This document shows positions 1-9,834 of a stretch of 64,000 nt of DNA, piece after piece. A program made the position numbers and the translations under genes. Location of the stretch: the NCBI GenBank assembly GCA_018238155.1, contig JABCTZ010000003.1, positions 62,001 through 126,000 of the forward strand, written 5' to 3'. Positions within the stretch are counted from its first letter, which is position 1. Every line of letters starts with the position of its first letter. The stretch is from Candidatus Heimdallarchaeota archaeon (GTDB taxonomy: Archaea > Asgardarchaeota > Heimdallarchaeia > JABLTI01). A model generated the notes under the pieces. That model did not search any database and was not told where the DNA came from. It saw only the letters and a list, made by a program, of their open reading frames with translations.

Positions 1-1
1 C

Positions 2-805
2 GCGAGAATTGGAAGTAATATCTCTTTAGAAGCAAATCATTTTGCTTCTGTTAATGGTTCATTTGTTTCAATTTCAAGAAATAATCTTAAGGTAATTGGA
101 ATTCTGGATTCGTTCCATATTCCAAATATTTGGAGTTTTATTACTCCATTTGCATATATTGATTATACTCTATTTGAGGATTTAAGAGGAAGTAAAGGTC
201 TACCAGTTCTTCCTATGGAGTTTTCTTTTGATCTTCAATATGAAGAAACGAATTCAACAATAATAGAAAATTTACAAATCCAAACAATTGAGAAAATCAA
301 AGAAACATTGAACTTACATACTGGATCCATTACGATAACTGATTATGGATTACAATCAACTCATTATAGTGAATTGCATTATACGAGTCAATTATGTTTT
401 ATTTGGATTGAGCTCATAATAATTATTATTCTACTACCCTTCACAACTCTTGCGCTTAATAGTAAAATGATGAAGTCATTGAAACCATTTCTTCGGATAA
501 TTGAATCAAGAGGTTATAGTAATAAAATGATGCGAAGAATCTATACAAAAGAGATGTTTTCTACTCTAACCTCTAGTTTAATGCTTGGTATAACTGTTGG
601 TTTGATAACTAGTAATATTTATTTATATTATCAAATACCAACCCTGTTTTTTACCTATCACTTGAACATATTTTATTCAATAATAGCAATTATCTTTGTT
701 TTATTATTAGGGGGAATAAGTTCGATAGCAATAATACAGATTATTTCAAATAGAAATATTAAGACTCTTAGGACTAATGGAGACCAACAGATATGGCTTA
801 CATAA
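2..805 (+). CDS. FtsX/MacB-type ABC permease, C-terminal part (cut by window edge)
   Basis: The reading frame is open from the left edge to the stop at 805, so the start lies outside the window; about 267 residues are visible. The first part is a hydrophilic, extracytoplasmic-looking domain. Three hydrophobic segments follow (starting LCFIWIELIIIII, LTSSLMLGITVGL and FYSIIAIIFVLLL), with a basic loop between the first two, as in the C-terminal half of FtsX/MacB permeases. The stop overlaps the start of the following ATPase by 13 nt, indicating translational coupling. It is probably half of a permease pair with the gene at 1463-3790. Substrate unknown. Confidence 0.75.
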   Translation, partial: ARIGSNISLEANHFASVNGSFVSISRNNLKVIGILDSFHIPNIWSFITPFAYIDYTLFEDLRGSKGLPVLPMEFSFDLQYEETNSTIIENLQIQTIEKIKETLNLHTGSITITDYGLQSTHYSELHYTSQLCFIWIELIIIIILLPFTTLALNSKMMKSLKPFLRIIESRGYSNKMMRRIYTKEMFSTLTSSLMLGITVGLITSNIYLYYQIPTLFFTYHLNIFYSIIAIIFVLLLGGISSIAIIQIISNRNIKTLRTNGDQQIWLT

Positions 806-1455
806 CTATTGAATCGTTATATAAAATCTATCAAGGAACGGTAGAAACAGTTGCTTTAGAGAATTTCAATGGAAAAATCGATAAGGGTGAAGCTGTTGCC
901 ATTGCAGGACCAAGTGGGAGTGGAAAGACCACTCTTCTATCCTGTATAGGTGGCGTTTTGAAACCAACTAGTGGACGGATACTAATAGATGGTCATGATA
1001 TTACCAAGCTTTCTGATGAAGAATTGGTTATTCACCGGAGAGATCAAGTGGGTTTAATATATCAAGACTTTAATCTGATAGATGAATTCTCTATCTTCGA
1101 AAACGTTAGTCTACCATTGCTCATCGCAAAAAAACCTTTTTCAGAGATTAAAGAGCGTGTTAGCTATCTCCTTGAAATTTTAAACATTCAACGCTATGAA
1201 AAAACTTTCCCAAACTTCCTTTCAGGTGGTGAGAAACAACGAGTAGCTATTGCAGTTGCTCTAGCAAATGACCCTGGTATTATCTTGGCTGATGAACCTA
1301 CCGGTAATCTTGATCTAGCTTCTCGTGGTACAGTTATTGATCTCCTTATTGAGAAAAGTAAGGAACTCAATAAAGTATTGCTTATTGCTACTCATGATCC
1401 TTTCATTATGGAAAAAGTTGACCGGGTCATCGAACTTCCCAAATTGCAAAGGTGA
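793..1455 (+). CDS. ABC transporter ATPase, MacB/LolD type
   Basis: A 220-residue ATP-binding subunit with every ABC motif: Walker [10 protein letters not shown] at residues 39-47, Q-loop YQDFN, signature LSGGEKQR, Walker B followed by DEPTGNLD, and switch histidine in ATHD. The length and DEPTGNLD sequence are typical of the LolD/MacB/FtsE group, which powers FtsX-fold permeases that act mechanically on lipids, lipoproteins or peptides rather than as channels. It overlaps the upstream permease and is followed 7 nt later by a second permease, so one ATPase serves two non-identical permeases. The exported substrate cannot be inferred. Confidence 0.93.
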   Translation: MAYITIESLYKIYQGTVETVALENFNGKIDKGEAVAIAGPSGSGKTTLLSCIGGVLKPTSGRILIDGHDITKLSDEELVIHRRDQVGLIYQDFNLIDEFSIFENVSLPLLIAKKPFSEIKERVSYLLEILNIQRYEKTFPNFLSGGEKQRVAIAVALANDPGIILADEPTGNLDLASRGTVIDLLIEKSKELNKVLLIATHDPFIMEKVDRVIELPKLQR

Positions 1456-1462
1456 TTCTCTC

Positions 1463-3790
1463 TTGAAATTTTCATTACTATTTTTTAGAAGACATTGGAA
1501 ATTATATTCAAACCATTTCTTCTTTACTTTTCTAACTATTCTCATTGTTTGCTTATCCTCGCTAGGAGGTGCTACAGTTGATAGAATAACAATTGCTAGT
1601 TTTCTGGATGAACAAAGTAATGATTTAGAGGTTTCAGTTAATCTTAAGTGGGGCTATTCTTCAGCTAATTTTTCTGATCTGTCAACTAATCAATTAGCAT
1701 GGCTTGATATTAGATCTCAATGGGCAAGGTTAATTTCGAATGACTATTCACTTGTTTTCATAGATTACTTGATTAATGATTCACTGTATACTATTGGTAT
1801 TGATTTTGCTGATAAATCATATAATCAGAAGCTACAAGCATTTCCTTTCAGCTTTGTTAATTTTTTCAAAAACAATATTTCATTAGATTATTTCCAACCA
1901 AATACTGTAATGCCTTTTGATATCAGTATAATCTTTACATACGAATATCTAACTTCTTTAGACCTTTCTAGTTTTAATATTACGTCTGAAAATTCACAAA
2001 TTGGTTATGCAATTGACTTTAAGAGTAATAGAATTAGCTCACCATCTAATTATAAGAAACGATCTTTAGAGATAATTGAATCTTTTGAGACCAATTTAAT
2101 AATAGCTGATTTAGTTATTGGTGGTTCTATTGAAGATAACTCTCAAAGAATTGAAAGTGTATTGTCATTTAAGGAAACATTTGATTCATTAATTCTTTTA
2201 GTTTCATTTATTGCTATTCTTCTGGCTCTTTGGTTAAATGAGTTTTTCACTGACAATTTTATTAATAGAATAACTCCAATTATTGACAAACTGATTAATA
2301 GAGGGTTAGATTTACGAAGGAAAAATTCAGTGACTATTCTATTACCAAGCCTAACTGATTTATTTACTTTCTTGGTTATTGGAATAGCTCTATTAATACT
2401 AAATTTCATTATAAGTTTAAACCTTATTCCAACAGCAATAATTCTTGGGCTATTTTGCTTGATATTAACATATAAAAACTATAGGAAATACAAAGACTCT
2501 AATCAAGTTGCTTACAATTCAAAATCTATTGTGACCTTCATAGTAATTTTGCTGATTGTATCCTTACTACCAATACTTGTCAAACAATTTACCTATGAAC
2601 TAATACCTGATATAATCTTTTCATATCTTGTACTTTTTTCTCAAACCGTACAATATTTCATACTGACATTGTTGATAACAGAGCTTTTCATTCAAAAAGT
2701 ATTCAATAATATTTTCAAAAAGAATAAAATCAATAATTTGGTGTACAAATTAATAAGTTTGAAGGAAAATTGGGTTAGACATTTGTTTCACTCCACCTTA
2801 CTTTTAATATGGGGGACAACAATTATTACTGGAAGTTTTCAAACCTTTACCGTTAATTATGATTTAAACTATAATTTGGAACATCCAACAGATATGGTTG
2901 TTGAAACTGATGTTTTTCTATTCAATGTTTCACAAATACAGACTAGCTCTTATTTTGCTCAAGTGCTTCCAATATCACATACACAAGAAAATTTCTTTGT
3001 GGATTATGACCTTTATCTAATGGATTTCACGATTTTACCAGAAATTGTTCCCAATTACAAAAGATATTATGATTTAACTGAACTAGAAGATGGAATAACT
3101 TACATGTCAAAAGATTTTGCTAAGAAATTTCATTTTGAAGATGGTGATTTTTTCCTTACAAAATTTGGCGATAATGGTTCTAGTTTATATGTTAATCAAG
3201 AGATACAAACAATAAATTATTTCCCTCTAATTAAGCAAATAGAAAATCGCCCATTTATTGTTTCTTCATATAATAAACTATTTTGCAATATCTCATCTGT
3301 TACTACATTATATCTTAATTTAAACACAAACATAACCAAGAAGGATGCAATCAATACTCTTGATATATTACTCAATACTGAATTTCAACTTAAAGAATAT
3401 AACTCTCGAATAAATTATACTCCATTTATTCTTGTATATCAGTTATATTTTATACTGATTGTTACGATTAATATTTTGCTATGCTTAAAACAATTACTAA
3501 ATCAAACAATGAAATCTTTTGCCACATTATATCAAAGAGGAATGAGACATAGAGATATCATGAAACGTCAATTTGATAGCTTATTTCCATCCTTACTAAT
3601 AGCAATTTTGTTAGGAGTATCACTGGGATTTCTGTATTTGAAGCTTCAACTTCTTGCTGCAATCTATACTTCTCCTTTATATGCTCCAATTCGCATTGCT
3701 TTTGGCTATAGTTTTTTGTTGATTCTAATAATACCCATTCTCTATGTTTTGACAATATTTTCACAAAATCAATTTAATATTGATAAATGA
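1463..3790 (+). CDS. FtsX-like ABC permease, multi-span
   Basis: The frame is open from inside the ATPase gene, but TTG at 1463 gives the natural start: a GGTGA ribosome-binding site overlaps the ATPase stop, and translation then begins MKFSLLFFRRHWKLY before the first membrane helix. The product is about 775 residues. After the first helix comes a roughly 230-residue extracytoplasmic domain, then a cluster of about six hydrophobic segments, a second extracytoplasmic domain and three C-terminal helices. This duplicated permease layout matches large MacB/FtsX proteins. It should pair with the truncated permease at the left edge. It is weakly conserved outside the membrane segments and its substrate is unknown. 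Confidence 0.75.
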   Translation: MKFSLLFFRRHWKLYSNHFFFTFLTILIVCLSSLGGATVDRITIASFLDEQSNDLEVSVNLKWGYSSANFSDLSTNQLAWLDIRSQWARLISNDYSLVFIDYLINDSLYTIGIDFADKSYNQKLQAFPFSFVNFFKNNISLDYFQPNTVMPFDISIIFTYEYLTSLDLSSFNITSENSQIGYAIDFKSNRISSPSNYKKRSLEIIESFETNLIIADLVIGGSIEDNSQRIESVLSFKETFDSLILLVSFIAILLALWLNEFFTDNFINRITPIIDKLINRGLDLRRKNSVTILLPSLTDLFTFLVIGIALLILNFIISLNLIPTAIILGLFCLILTYKNYRKYKDSNQVAYNSKSIVTFIVILLIVSLLPILVKQFTYELIPDIIFSYLVLFSQTVQYFILTLLITELFIQKVFNNIFKKNKINNLVYKLISLKENWVRHLFHSTLLLIWGTTIITGSFQTFTVNYDLNYNLEHPTDMVVETDVFLFNVSQIQTSSYFAQVLPISHTQENFFVDYDLYLMDFTILPEIVPNYKRYYDLTELEDGITYMSKDFAKKFHFEDGDFFLTKFGDNGSSLYVNQEIQTINYFPLIKQIENRPFIVSSYNKLFCNISSVTTLYLNLNTNITKKDAINTLDILLNTEFQLKEYNSRINYTPFILVYQLYFILIVTINILLCLKQLLNQTMKSFATLYQRGMRHRDIMKRQFDSLFPSLLIAILLGVSLGFLYLKLQLLAAIYTSPLYAPIRIAFGYSFLLILIIPILYVLTIFSQNQFNIDK

Positions 3791-4093
3791 AGATATACAA
3801 TATCGATATGAAATTATGTGAAGTGGCTTCAAAAAGATTAGTGTTCTGCCACAAGCAATCGATATTTTTCTCTAAAAATTAAGAATGAGTAATGCTTCTT
3901 TAAAGTCTAATGAAAGAGTTTCAATACTCTCTCATTATTTAAATGATTTATTGATATTTGCCAAAAAAGTTGCATTAATTATTTTGTTAAATAGTACACT
4001 ATGAACACTTGAGAGAGTTATCTTGAAAATGATTTTCTGATTTCATTTCTTTTAGTAATAAAATTTTAGTACTTTAGTGTATAATATTTCATT
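3791..4093. other. AT-rich intergenic stretch
   Basis: About 300 nt between the ABC operon and the flavodoxin gene. I see no convincing reading frame, repeat or RNA. The last 60 nt before the ATG at 4094 are very AT-rich and probably hold the promoter of the flavodoxin-ferredoxin gene, but no single TATA element stands out. Confidence 0.5.
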
Positions 4094-4918
4094 ATGTCAT
4101 TAATTGTGGGTTTAGTTTATTTTTCAGCTACAGGAAATACTAGAACAATTGCTACTGTCATGAAAAATGAATTAGAAGCAAAAGAAGTAATTGTGAAAGA
4201 ATTTGATATTACTTCATTAACAGACAGAGAAACAGAGATTCCATTTTCAGAGTTCAATTATATTATTTTTGGATTTCCAATTTATGGTCGAAAAATACCT
4301 GTAGTTACCAAAAAATGGCTTGCAACTATTTCAGGAAATAATCAAAGGTGTGGTATGTTTTTCACTTATGGTGGACCTATGCGAGGGGGCATCCATAATG
4401 AAACAAGGGCTTTACTAGAAGCACGAAACTTTGTTGTTATTGCTTCTGCTGAATTGTTAGGAAAACACTCATTCAATGTAGCAAAAGGTTGGGAGCTTTT
4501 GAAAGGTCATCCTAATGTTGATGATTTCGATATCACAAAAGAATATACACATAAGCTGCTCGAGAAATTTACCAGAGCAATTATTGAACCAATTGAATTT
4601 CTAGTTGCTGAAGATAATTTACTACCACTTGATCCAAATAGAAAGCGTATAAGAATGATAACTCAACATCCAACTAGACGTGATAAAGAATGTTGTATGT
4701 GTCGTGATTGTGAAGAATTGTGTTCTACTGGCGCATTTAGTGCTGATTTTGGAAAAGCCGATACTGAAAAGTGTATTCTTTGCATGAGATGTGTAAGCAT
4801 TTGCCCTGATCAGGTAATTGAGATTAACGATATGACTGAATGTTTTCAAGATTTTGTTGAGAGTTTGGGATTAACTCCTGAATTACTTGCTAGTAGAAAG
4901 AGTCAATATTTCATCTGA
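4094..4918 (+). CDS. Flavodoxin-ferredoxin fusion (EFR1-type) electron carrier
   Basis: 274 residues. The N-terminal flavodoxin-like half has the FMN phosphate loop FSATGNTRT near residues 10-18 and a conserved FGFPIYGRKIP stretch. The C-terminal half is a bacterial-type ferredoxin with two [4Fe-4S] motifs, using cysteines at about 200/201, 203, 206, 210 and at 227, 230, 233, 237 (CILCMRCVSICP). This order matches the EFR1 family of flavodoxin-ferredoxin proteins of anaerobes. It probably moves electrons between soluble redox partners in the cytoplasm; the partner is not evident from its neighbours. It stands alone and is followed by a clear hairpin terminator. Confidence 0.85.
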   Translation: MSLIVGLVYFSATGNTRTIATVMKNELEAKEVIVKEFDITSLTDRETEIPFSEFNYIIFGFPIYGRKIPVVTKKWLATISGNNQRCGMFFTYGGPMRGGIHNETRALLEARNFVVIASAELLGKHSFNVAKGWELLKGHPNVDDFDITKEYTHKLLEKFTRAIIEPIEFLVAEDNLLPLDPNRKRIRMITQHPTRRDKECCMCRDCEELCSTGAFSADFGKADTEKCILCMRCVSICPDQVIEINDMTECFQDFVESLGLTPELLASRKSQYFI

Positions 4919-4927
4919 ATCATGTTG

Positions 4928-4970
4928 AAGTTACATAAAAGTAACTTATAATAGCCTTTTTTTTCATTTT
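4928..4970 (+). terminator. Hairpin plus T-run terminator after flavodoxin gene
   Basis: AAGTTAC (4928-4934) pairs perfectly with GTAACTT (4941-4947) over a 6-nt loop, and a long T-run begins near 4957. It sits directly after the flavodoxin-ferredoxin stop codon. T-runs alone can terminate archaeal transcription; the hairpin adds support. Confidence 0.6.
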
Positions 4971-5184
4971 TTTTTGTGTTGAACATCTTCCCAATAAGAA
5001 AAATGATGGACTGTAACTCTATCGACAAAACGTTGAAAATGGAATTATCTTTCTGAAACAACAATAATTCTAATATATGAGATAAATCATCAAACATAAT
5101 GTTGTTTAGAGAACTTTAGGGGAAGTTCATGTATTGCTTTCTTCAATTATTTTTTAAATAGCTTGAAAAACTGGAGAATAGATT

Positions 5185-5712
5185 ATGAGGAGAAAAATAA
5201 TAAATGCTTATTTGCTAATTTTTATGATAGGAATTAGTTTCGTGTTTCCAAGTTCTATGAATGCTATGGCAACTGATACTGATAGAATAATAAAAGTGAG
5301 GCTCACCTGGCTAGAGTTTAACTGTACTAATTCACGTGATGGCAACCAAGATAATGGTGAATTTTATCTACAAATAAAATATTATAAAGACCGTAGGTGT
5401 TGGGTAAAAAGAAAAACCACTATTGAGCGTATATGTGTTGGTTTAGCAACTGATATTAATAAAAAAATCACTCTACGAAAATTAACCCTTGGTAGTGAAA
5501 TGTTTGTTCGTCTATTTGATAGAGATTTCTTTAATTGTGATGATTTGGTTATTAATGGTAGTGTCGAGAATCATGGTCGTAGAGGTGATGATAATGATTG
5601 GGCATCTGTGAAGATCCCTTCAAGTTTAATCATTAATATGCTTTATTCTTTCACTATAAAAAGTGAAGATACTGATGAATATATTATTTTTACAATTGAA
5701 CGATTAAAATAA
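5185..5712 (+). CDS. Secreted protein of unknown function
   Basis: 175 residues beginning MRRKIINAYLLIFMIGISF, a standard signal peptide with basic start, hydrophobic core and likely cleavage near residues 29-31 (after MNAMA). The mature part is polar and rich in charged residues (DRDFFNCDDLVINGS, GRRGDDNDW) with four cysteines that could form disulfides. It resembles a compact beta-rich extracellular domain. I do not recognise the family. It is monocistronic, with a T-run directly after the stop codon. Confidence 0.7.
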   Translation: MRRKIINAYLLIFMIGISFVFPSSMNAMATDTDRIIKVRLTWLEFNCTNSRDGNQDNGEFYLQIKYYKDRRCWVKRKTTIERICVGLATDINKKITLRKLTLGSEMFVRLFDRDFFNCDDLVINGSVENHGRRGDDNDWASVKIPSSLIINMLYSFTIKSEDTDEYIIFTIERLK

Positions 5713-5843
5713 TGTAATTGCTTATTTTTTCTCTTTTTTGACTTCTGTGTGAAACTAAAGAGTAAAAAGAGAAATCTCATTATTTAGGTATATTGCTTGA
5801 GAAGGCATTTGCATTTGGCCATCCTTCTCGCTCGAGGGCTTTG

Positions 5844-6184
5844 TCAAGACATCTTAAGAATTTTTAAAACTTTGTGACGACAAATAAACGTATGAGGTAC
5901 GGGACCTAAGTATTCACCCATTGCGTGACCATATACCGGTTTCTTAGAATTAGAGCTTATGATGTCTTTTTTCCCTTGAAGTATCTCAACTTTTTTACGA
6001 TGAACATGCGACCCATTTCCAAGTTTCGAAGAGGTAATTAATGAATCTATTAAGGATGTGTCTCCTACAATCATAATATCCAATAATCCATCATCAATAT
6101 GGAAATGTCGTGGGCGATACCTGAATATTGAGTTTACTAAAGCAAAATAATAAACAATGATTTTGTAAAAAGAAACGTTAGTAT
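5844..6184 (-). pseudogene. C-terminal remnant of a diacylglycerol/lipid kinase (DAGK family)
   Basis: On the minus strand the frame reads FRYRPRHFHIDDGLLDIMIVGD, then GNGSHVHRKKVEILQGKK and GEYLGPVPHTF. This is the recognisable C-terminal end of the YegS/DagK lipid kinase family (DDG-LLDV-IV-D, G-H-KV, DGE-LG-P). Only about 110 residues survive. The ATP-binding GGDGT half is absent, and the open frame runs straight into the 3' end of the neighbouring GrpB-family gene, so the front was deleted. A truncated product from the internal ATG at 6083 is possible but would not be a kinase. The intact enzyme family phosphorylates membrane lipids. Confidence 0.7.
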
Positions 6185-6715
6185 CTAGCTTGTGTATTTC
6201 TTCTTCTCTTTACTAGCTTTACTTTCAACTTTTTTAATGAATTTAGCTTTTCCTTCTGAGTAAGCAATTTGATCGTCTTTGTATTTTTTTGCTAATTCCA
6301 CTTTAAGCTTATTGTACTCTTTTGCTGTTTCAGGGTGACCACGTAAATACTCTCTAAGAAGAATGTTCCTTTTCCAACTTTCAGTATTCATTTCAACTAA
6401 GTAAAGCTGGACTTTTGTTCCATCTATTGATTTAACAAGTGCTTTTCTTTCTGAATCATCCTCTGCCTTTTTTACCTCAAGAGAGTAACCAATTCCCTTA
6501 AGCAAAGTAATACATTTATCGATATCACTTAGACTTTCTATGCCAACCATAATATCTATTATTGGTTTTGCACCCAGTCCTGGTACCGCTGTACTACCAA
6601 TATGTTCAACATGAATTCCAAGTTCACTTATTTTTGTTGAAATTCTTTCTCGTTCTTCCCTAAATAACTCTGGCCATTTGGGATTGTATTTAACGATGAT
6701 TACTGGAGCACTCAT
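6185..6715 (-). CDS. GrpB family (UPF0157) nucleotidyltransferase-fold protein
   Basis: 176 residues. It matches the GrpB/UPF0157 family: YNPKWPELFREERERI at the N-terminus and HVEHIGSTAVPGLGAKPIID in the centre, where GSTAVPG and KPIIDI form the nucleotidyltransferase-like core. The family role is poorly defined; some members are fused to dephospho-CoA kinase. The C-terminus is lysine-rich (KKVESKASKEKKK). It is transcribed away from mutS and ends at the truncated lipid-kinase remnant. Confidence 0.85.
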   Translation of the reverse strand: MSAPVIIVKYNPKWPELFREERERISTKISELGIHVEHIGSTAVPGLGAKPIIDIMVGIESLSDIDKCITLLKGIGYSLEVKKAEDDSERKALVKSIDGTKVQLYLVEMNTESWKRNILLREYLRGHPETAKEYNKLKVELAKKYKDDQIAYSEGKAKFIKKVESKASKEKKKYTS

Positions 6716-6935
6716 ACAGAATTTTCCGCTCTACTCTTATTTCAAGTTTACTAAAGTGGAAAAAGATTTCAATATTGGATTAAATCTATCAAATTTCTAA
6801 CTATCATTATTTTAAATCCATTTCTAAAATCTTTTTACTTTCAAATGCTCTCAAGATAGAAATATCTGAAACCTTTTTAATACACCTTTTAATGAATGAT
6901 TGTAACGGAAAAAGCTTGTTGAGGGATACATATCG

Positions 6936-9638
6936 ATGTCATCAAAGTCCACGCCAATGATGAAACAATTTTCCAAATTTAAACGTAAATATCCTGATTG
7001 CTTTATTTTATTCAGAGTAGGTGATTTTTTTGAGCTCTTTGGTGATGATGCTAAATTAGGTGCCAAGATCTTAGGTATTACTCTCACCGCACGTTCTGGT
7101 CTTCCTTTAGCTGGTGTTCCTGCAAAAGCTGTTGATGGATACATGTCTACACTTGTTAAGCATGGTTACAAAGTAGTTATCGTTGATCAATTAGAAGATG
7201 CAAGTGAAGCTAAAGGTCTAGTTAAGCGTGGTGTAACTCGCATTCTTACCCCTGGTACTCTCACTGAAAGTGCCATGTTAGAGTCGAGCGAAAATAACTA
7301 TATTATTTCAATCTTTGAAAAAGGGAGAAATTTCGGTCTTGCTTTAGCTGACGTTTCAACTGGTGAGTTTCGAGTTACTCATTTCATTGAAGGCGTTCCT
7401 TTAGATGAGCTTATTCTTGAATTAAATCGTATCTCTCCCACTGAGTGTTTAGTTCCTGAGAAAGGAAATTTCCCAGAAACCATTTTTACTTGCTTAGAGG
7501 GAACAATGATCTCTCATCTGGAACCTTATCGTTTTTCTCATGATAGTGCTTATCAACTTTTAACAGAGCATTTCAACACAAAAACTCTCGAAGGTTATGG
7601 TTGTGAAAATAAACCTCTTGCGATCTCTGCTGCAGGTGCTCTCTTAGATTACCTTATGGAAACCCAGAAAACAAAATTAGACAACATTCGGCAATTATCA
7701 TTGTACTCCACAAAAGGGTTTATGGTTATTGATCCCGCATCATTCCGTAGTCTTGAATTGACTAAAAATGTTAGAGATAACACTTCCAAAGGAACTCTTG
7801 TAGAAATCCTCGATAAAAGTTGCACTTCAATGGGTGGTCGGTACATTAGAAGGACTGTTCGAAGACCATTACTTGATCCTAAATTAATCAATGAACGTTT
7901 AGATGCTGTTGAAGAATTTGTTGACAATTCTTTTGCTCGAGAGGATTTACGAACCGCAATGAAATCCATCCAAGATTTAGAGCGCTTAGCTAGTCTCGTT
8001 TCTTTGAGGCGTGCTAATGCTAGGGATATTGTTTCAATTAAAAATTCGCTCAAAATTATTCCTTCAATTACAAAAATCTTGAAAACATTGACTACTACCG
8101 CACCAAAAAGAATAATCAAAGAATTTGATAAATTGAGTTCATTAGTTAAGCTTATTGAATCTGCAATCAAGGAATCTCCTTCTCCAACTTTGAAGGACGG
8201 TGGGATAATAAAAAGTGGTTACAACATTGAGCTTGACGCTCTTCGAGATATATCTGAGGGTGGGCGTAAATGGATCATTCAATATGAACGGGAAGAAAAA
8301 ACAAAAACAGGTATTAAATCACTTAGAATCGAATATAACAGAGTGCTTGGATATTATATTCAAGTCGGAAAGAATTATCTCAATTTGGCTCCAGAAAACT
8401 ACGTTCAAAAACAAGAAGTTACAAATGGCAAACGATATTTCACCTCCGAACTGAAAGAATATGAAGCTAAAATACTCAATGCTAAAGAACAAATTAATGA
8501 TTTAGAATACAAACTCTTTGGTGAAATTCGCGATAAAGTTCATGATGATATTGGCAAGATTCTCATTAATGCTGAAAAGATTTCTGAAATAGATTGCTTG
8601 ACTACTTTTGCAGCTGTATCACGAAATAATGCTTATGTTAGACCGACTGTAAATAATTCATTCAAACTAGAAATCAAAAATGGACGGCACGCAGTAGTAG
8701 AAAAAATGCTTCTTGATCAACCATTTATTCCCAATGATTCCAAAATGGATAATAAATCAGATCAGTTATTGATCATTACCGGACCGAATATGAGTGGCAA
8801 ATCCACATACATCCGGCAAGTAGCCTTAATTACTTTGATGGCTCAAATGGGTTGTTTTGTTCCAGCTGATAAAGCAACAATCGGTGTTGTTGATAGAATT
8901 TTCACTCGAATAGGAGCTTCTGATGATATTTCAAAAGGGTTATCTACTTTCTTAGTTGAAATGAATGAAACCGCTAACATACTCAATAATGCAACCAAAC
9001 GCAGTCTAATAATTTTGGATGAAATCGGTCGAGGAACTTCAACTTATGATGGTGTAAGCATTGCTTGGGCTATTGCAGAATATATTCATAACTCCAAGAA
9101 TTTGGGCTCAAAGACATTGTTTGCGACTCATTATCATCAATTAATTAACCTTGAACAATATCTTGAACGCGTAAAGAATTATAGTGTTCAAGTAAAGAAA
9201 AAGGATGATCAGATACTTTTCTTACACAAAATCGTTCCAGGTGGAACTGATAAGAGCTATGGTATTCAAGTAGCAAAACTCTCTGGTATGCCTGATGCTG
9301 TCATAAATCGTGCAAAAGAAATTCTGCACTATCTCGAATTACAGTCCAATAATTCAGATGAAACTACTACTAAAAAAGATCTGCCAAAACTTGCTTCAAT
9401 TCAAACCAATCTATTCGGATTGGTAGCAGCAGGTAACACTCAAAACGCTACTACAAATGTCGCTCTGACAAAAAGTATCTTTAACCAATCTCAGCGAGAC
9501 GAAAAAGATAGAATTAATGACGAAATCGTTGAAGAATTAAAAGAGTTAGAAATAGATTCTCTTACTCCATTAGAAGCTATGAATAAACTCAATCAAATTA
9601 TTGAACGTGTGAAGAAAAGCTTTGAAAATTTAAAATAA
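6936..9638 (+). CDS. mutS: DNA mismatch repair protein MutS
   Basis: 900 residues, full length for MutS1. The mismatch-reading Phe-x-Glu motif is present at residues 31-33 in GDFFELF. Walker A GPNMSGKST lies at about 616-624 and Walker B LIILDEIGRGTSTYDG around 691-706, followed by FATHYHQL. The protein binds mismatches as a dimer and, with MutL, directs strand repair. MutS1/MutL pairs are patchy in archaea and generally considered to have been acquired from bacteria; mutL follows 196 nt later in the same direction. Confidence 0.97.
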   Translation: MSSKSTPMMKQFSKFKRKYPDCFILFRVGDFFELFGDDAKLGAKILGITLTARSGLPLAGVPAKAVDGYMSTLVKHGYKVVIVDQLEDASEAKGLVKRGVTRILTPGTLTESAMLESSENNYIISIFEKGRNFGLALADVSTGEFRVTHFIEGVPLDELILELNRISPTECLVPEKGNFPETIFTCLEGTMISHLEPYRFSHDSAYQLLTEHFNTKTLEGYGCENKPLAISAAGALLDYLMETQKTKLDNIRQLSLYSTKGFMVIDPASFRSLELTKNVRDNTSKGTLVEILDKSCTSMGGRYIRRTVRRPLLDPKLINERLDAVEEFVDNSFAREDLRTAMKSIQDLERLASLVSLRRANARDIVSIKNSLKIIPSITKILKTLTTTAPKRIIKEFDKLSSLVKLIESAIKESPSPTLKDGGIIKSGYNIELDALRDISEGGRKWIIQYEREEKTKTGIKSLRIEYNRVLGYYIQVGKNYLNLAPENYVQKQEVTNGKRYFTSELKEYEAKILNAKEQINDLEYKLFGEIRDKVHDDIGKILINAEKISEIDCLTTFAAVSRNNAYVRPTVNNSFKLEIKNGRHAVVEKMLLDQPFIPNDSKMDNKSDQLLIITGPNMSGKSTYIRQVALITLMAQMGCFVPADKATIGVVDRIFTRIGASDDISKGLSTFLVEMNETANILNNATKRSLIILDEIGRGTSTYDGVSIAWAIAEYIHNSKNLGSKTLFATHYHQLINLEQYLERVKNYSVQVKKKDDQILFLHKIVPGGTDKSYGIQVAKLSGMPDAVINRAKEILHYLELQSNNSDETTTKKDLPKLASIQTNLFGLVAAGNTQNATTNVALTKSIFNQSQRDEKDRINDEIVEELKELEIDSLTPLEAMNKLNQIIERVKKSFENLK

Positions 9639-9834
9639 TCATTATTAAATTCAGAATTCCGTTTACATTAACCATTTTTCTTAAACAATCCAAATCTATT
9701 TTTTCTCCTCAGTGGTTCTTGTCCACAAAGATAAATAGTATTTCAAAAAATTCAGTTGTATTGTAATTAGATAGAAACGGTTTTTAAATACTGATTTCCA
9801 TTGAATTTAAACAGAAAGCTTTGGTGCTATTACC

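Noticed and set aside
1325-1462. N-terminal extension of the second FtsX permease into the ATPase gene
   Set aside because: It overlaps the conserved C-terminus of the ATPase. TTG 1463 has a ribosome-binding site and gives a normal permease N-terminus.
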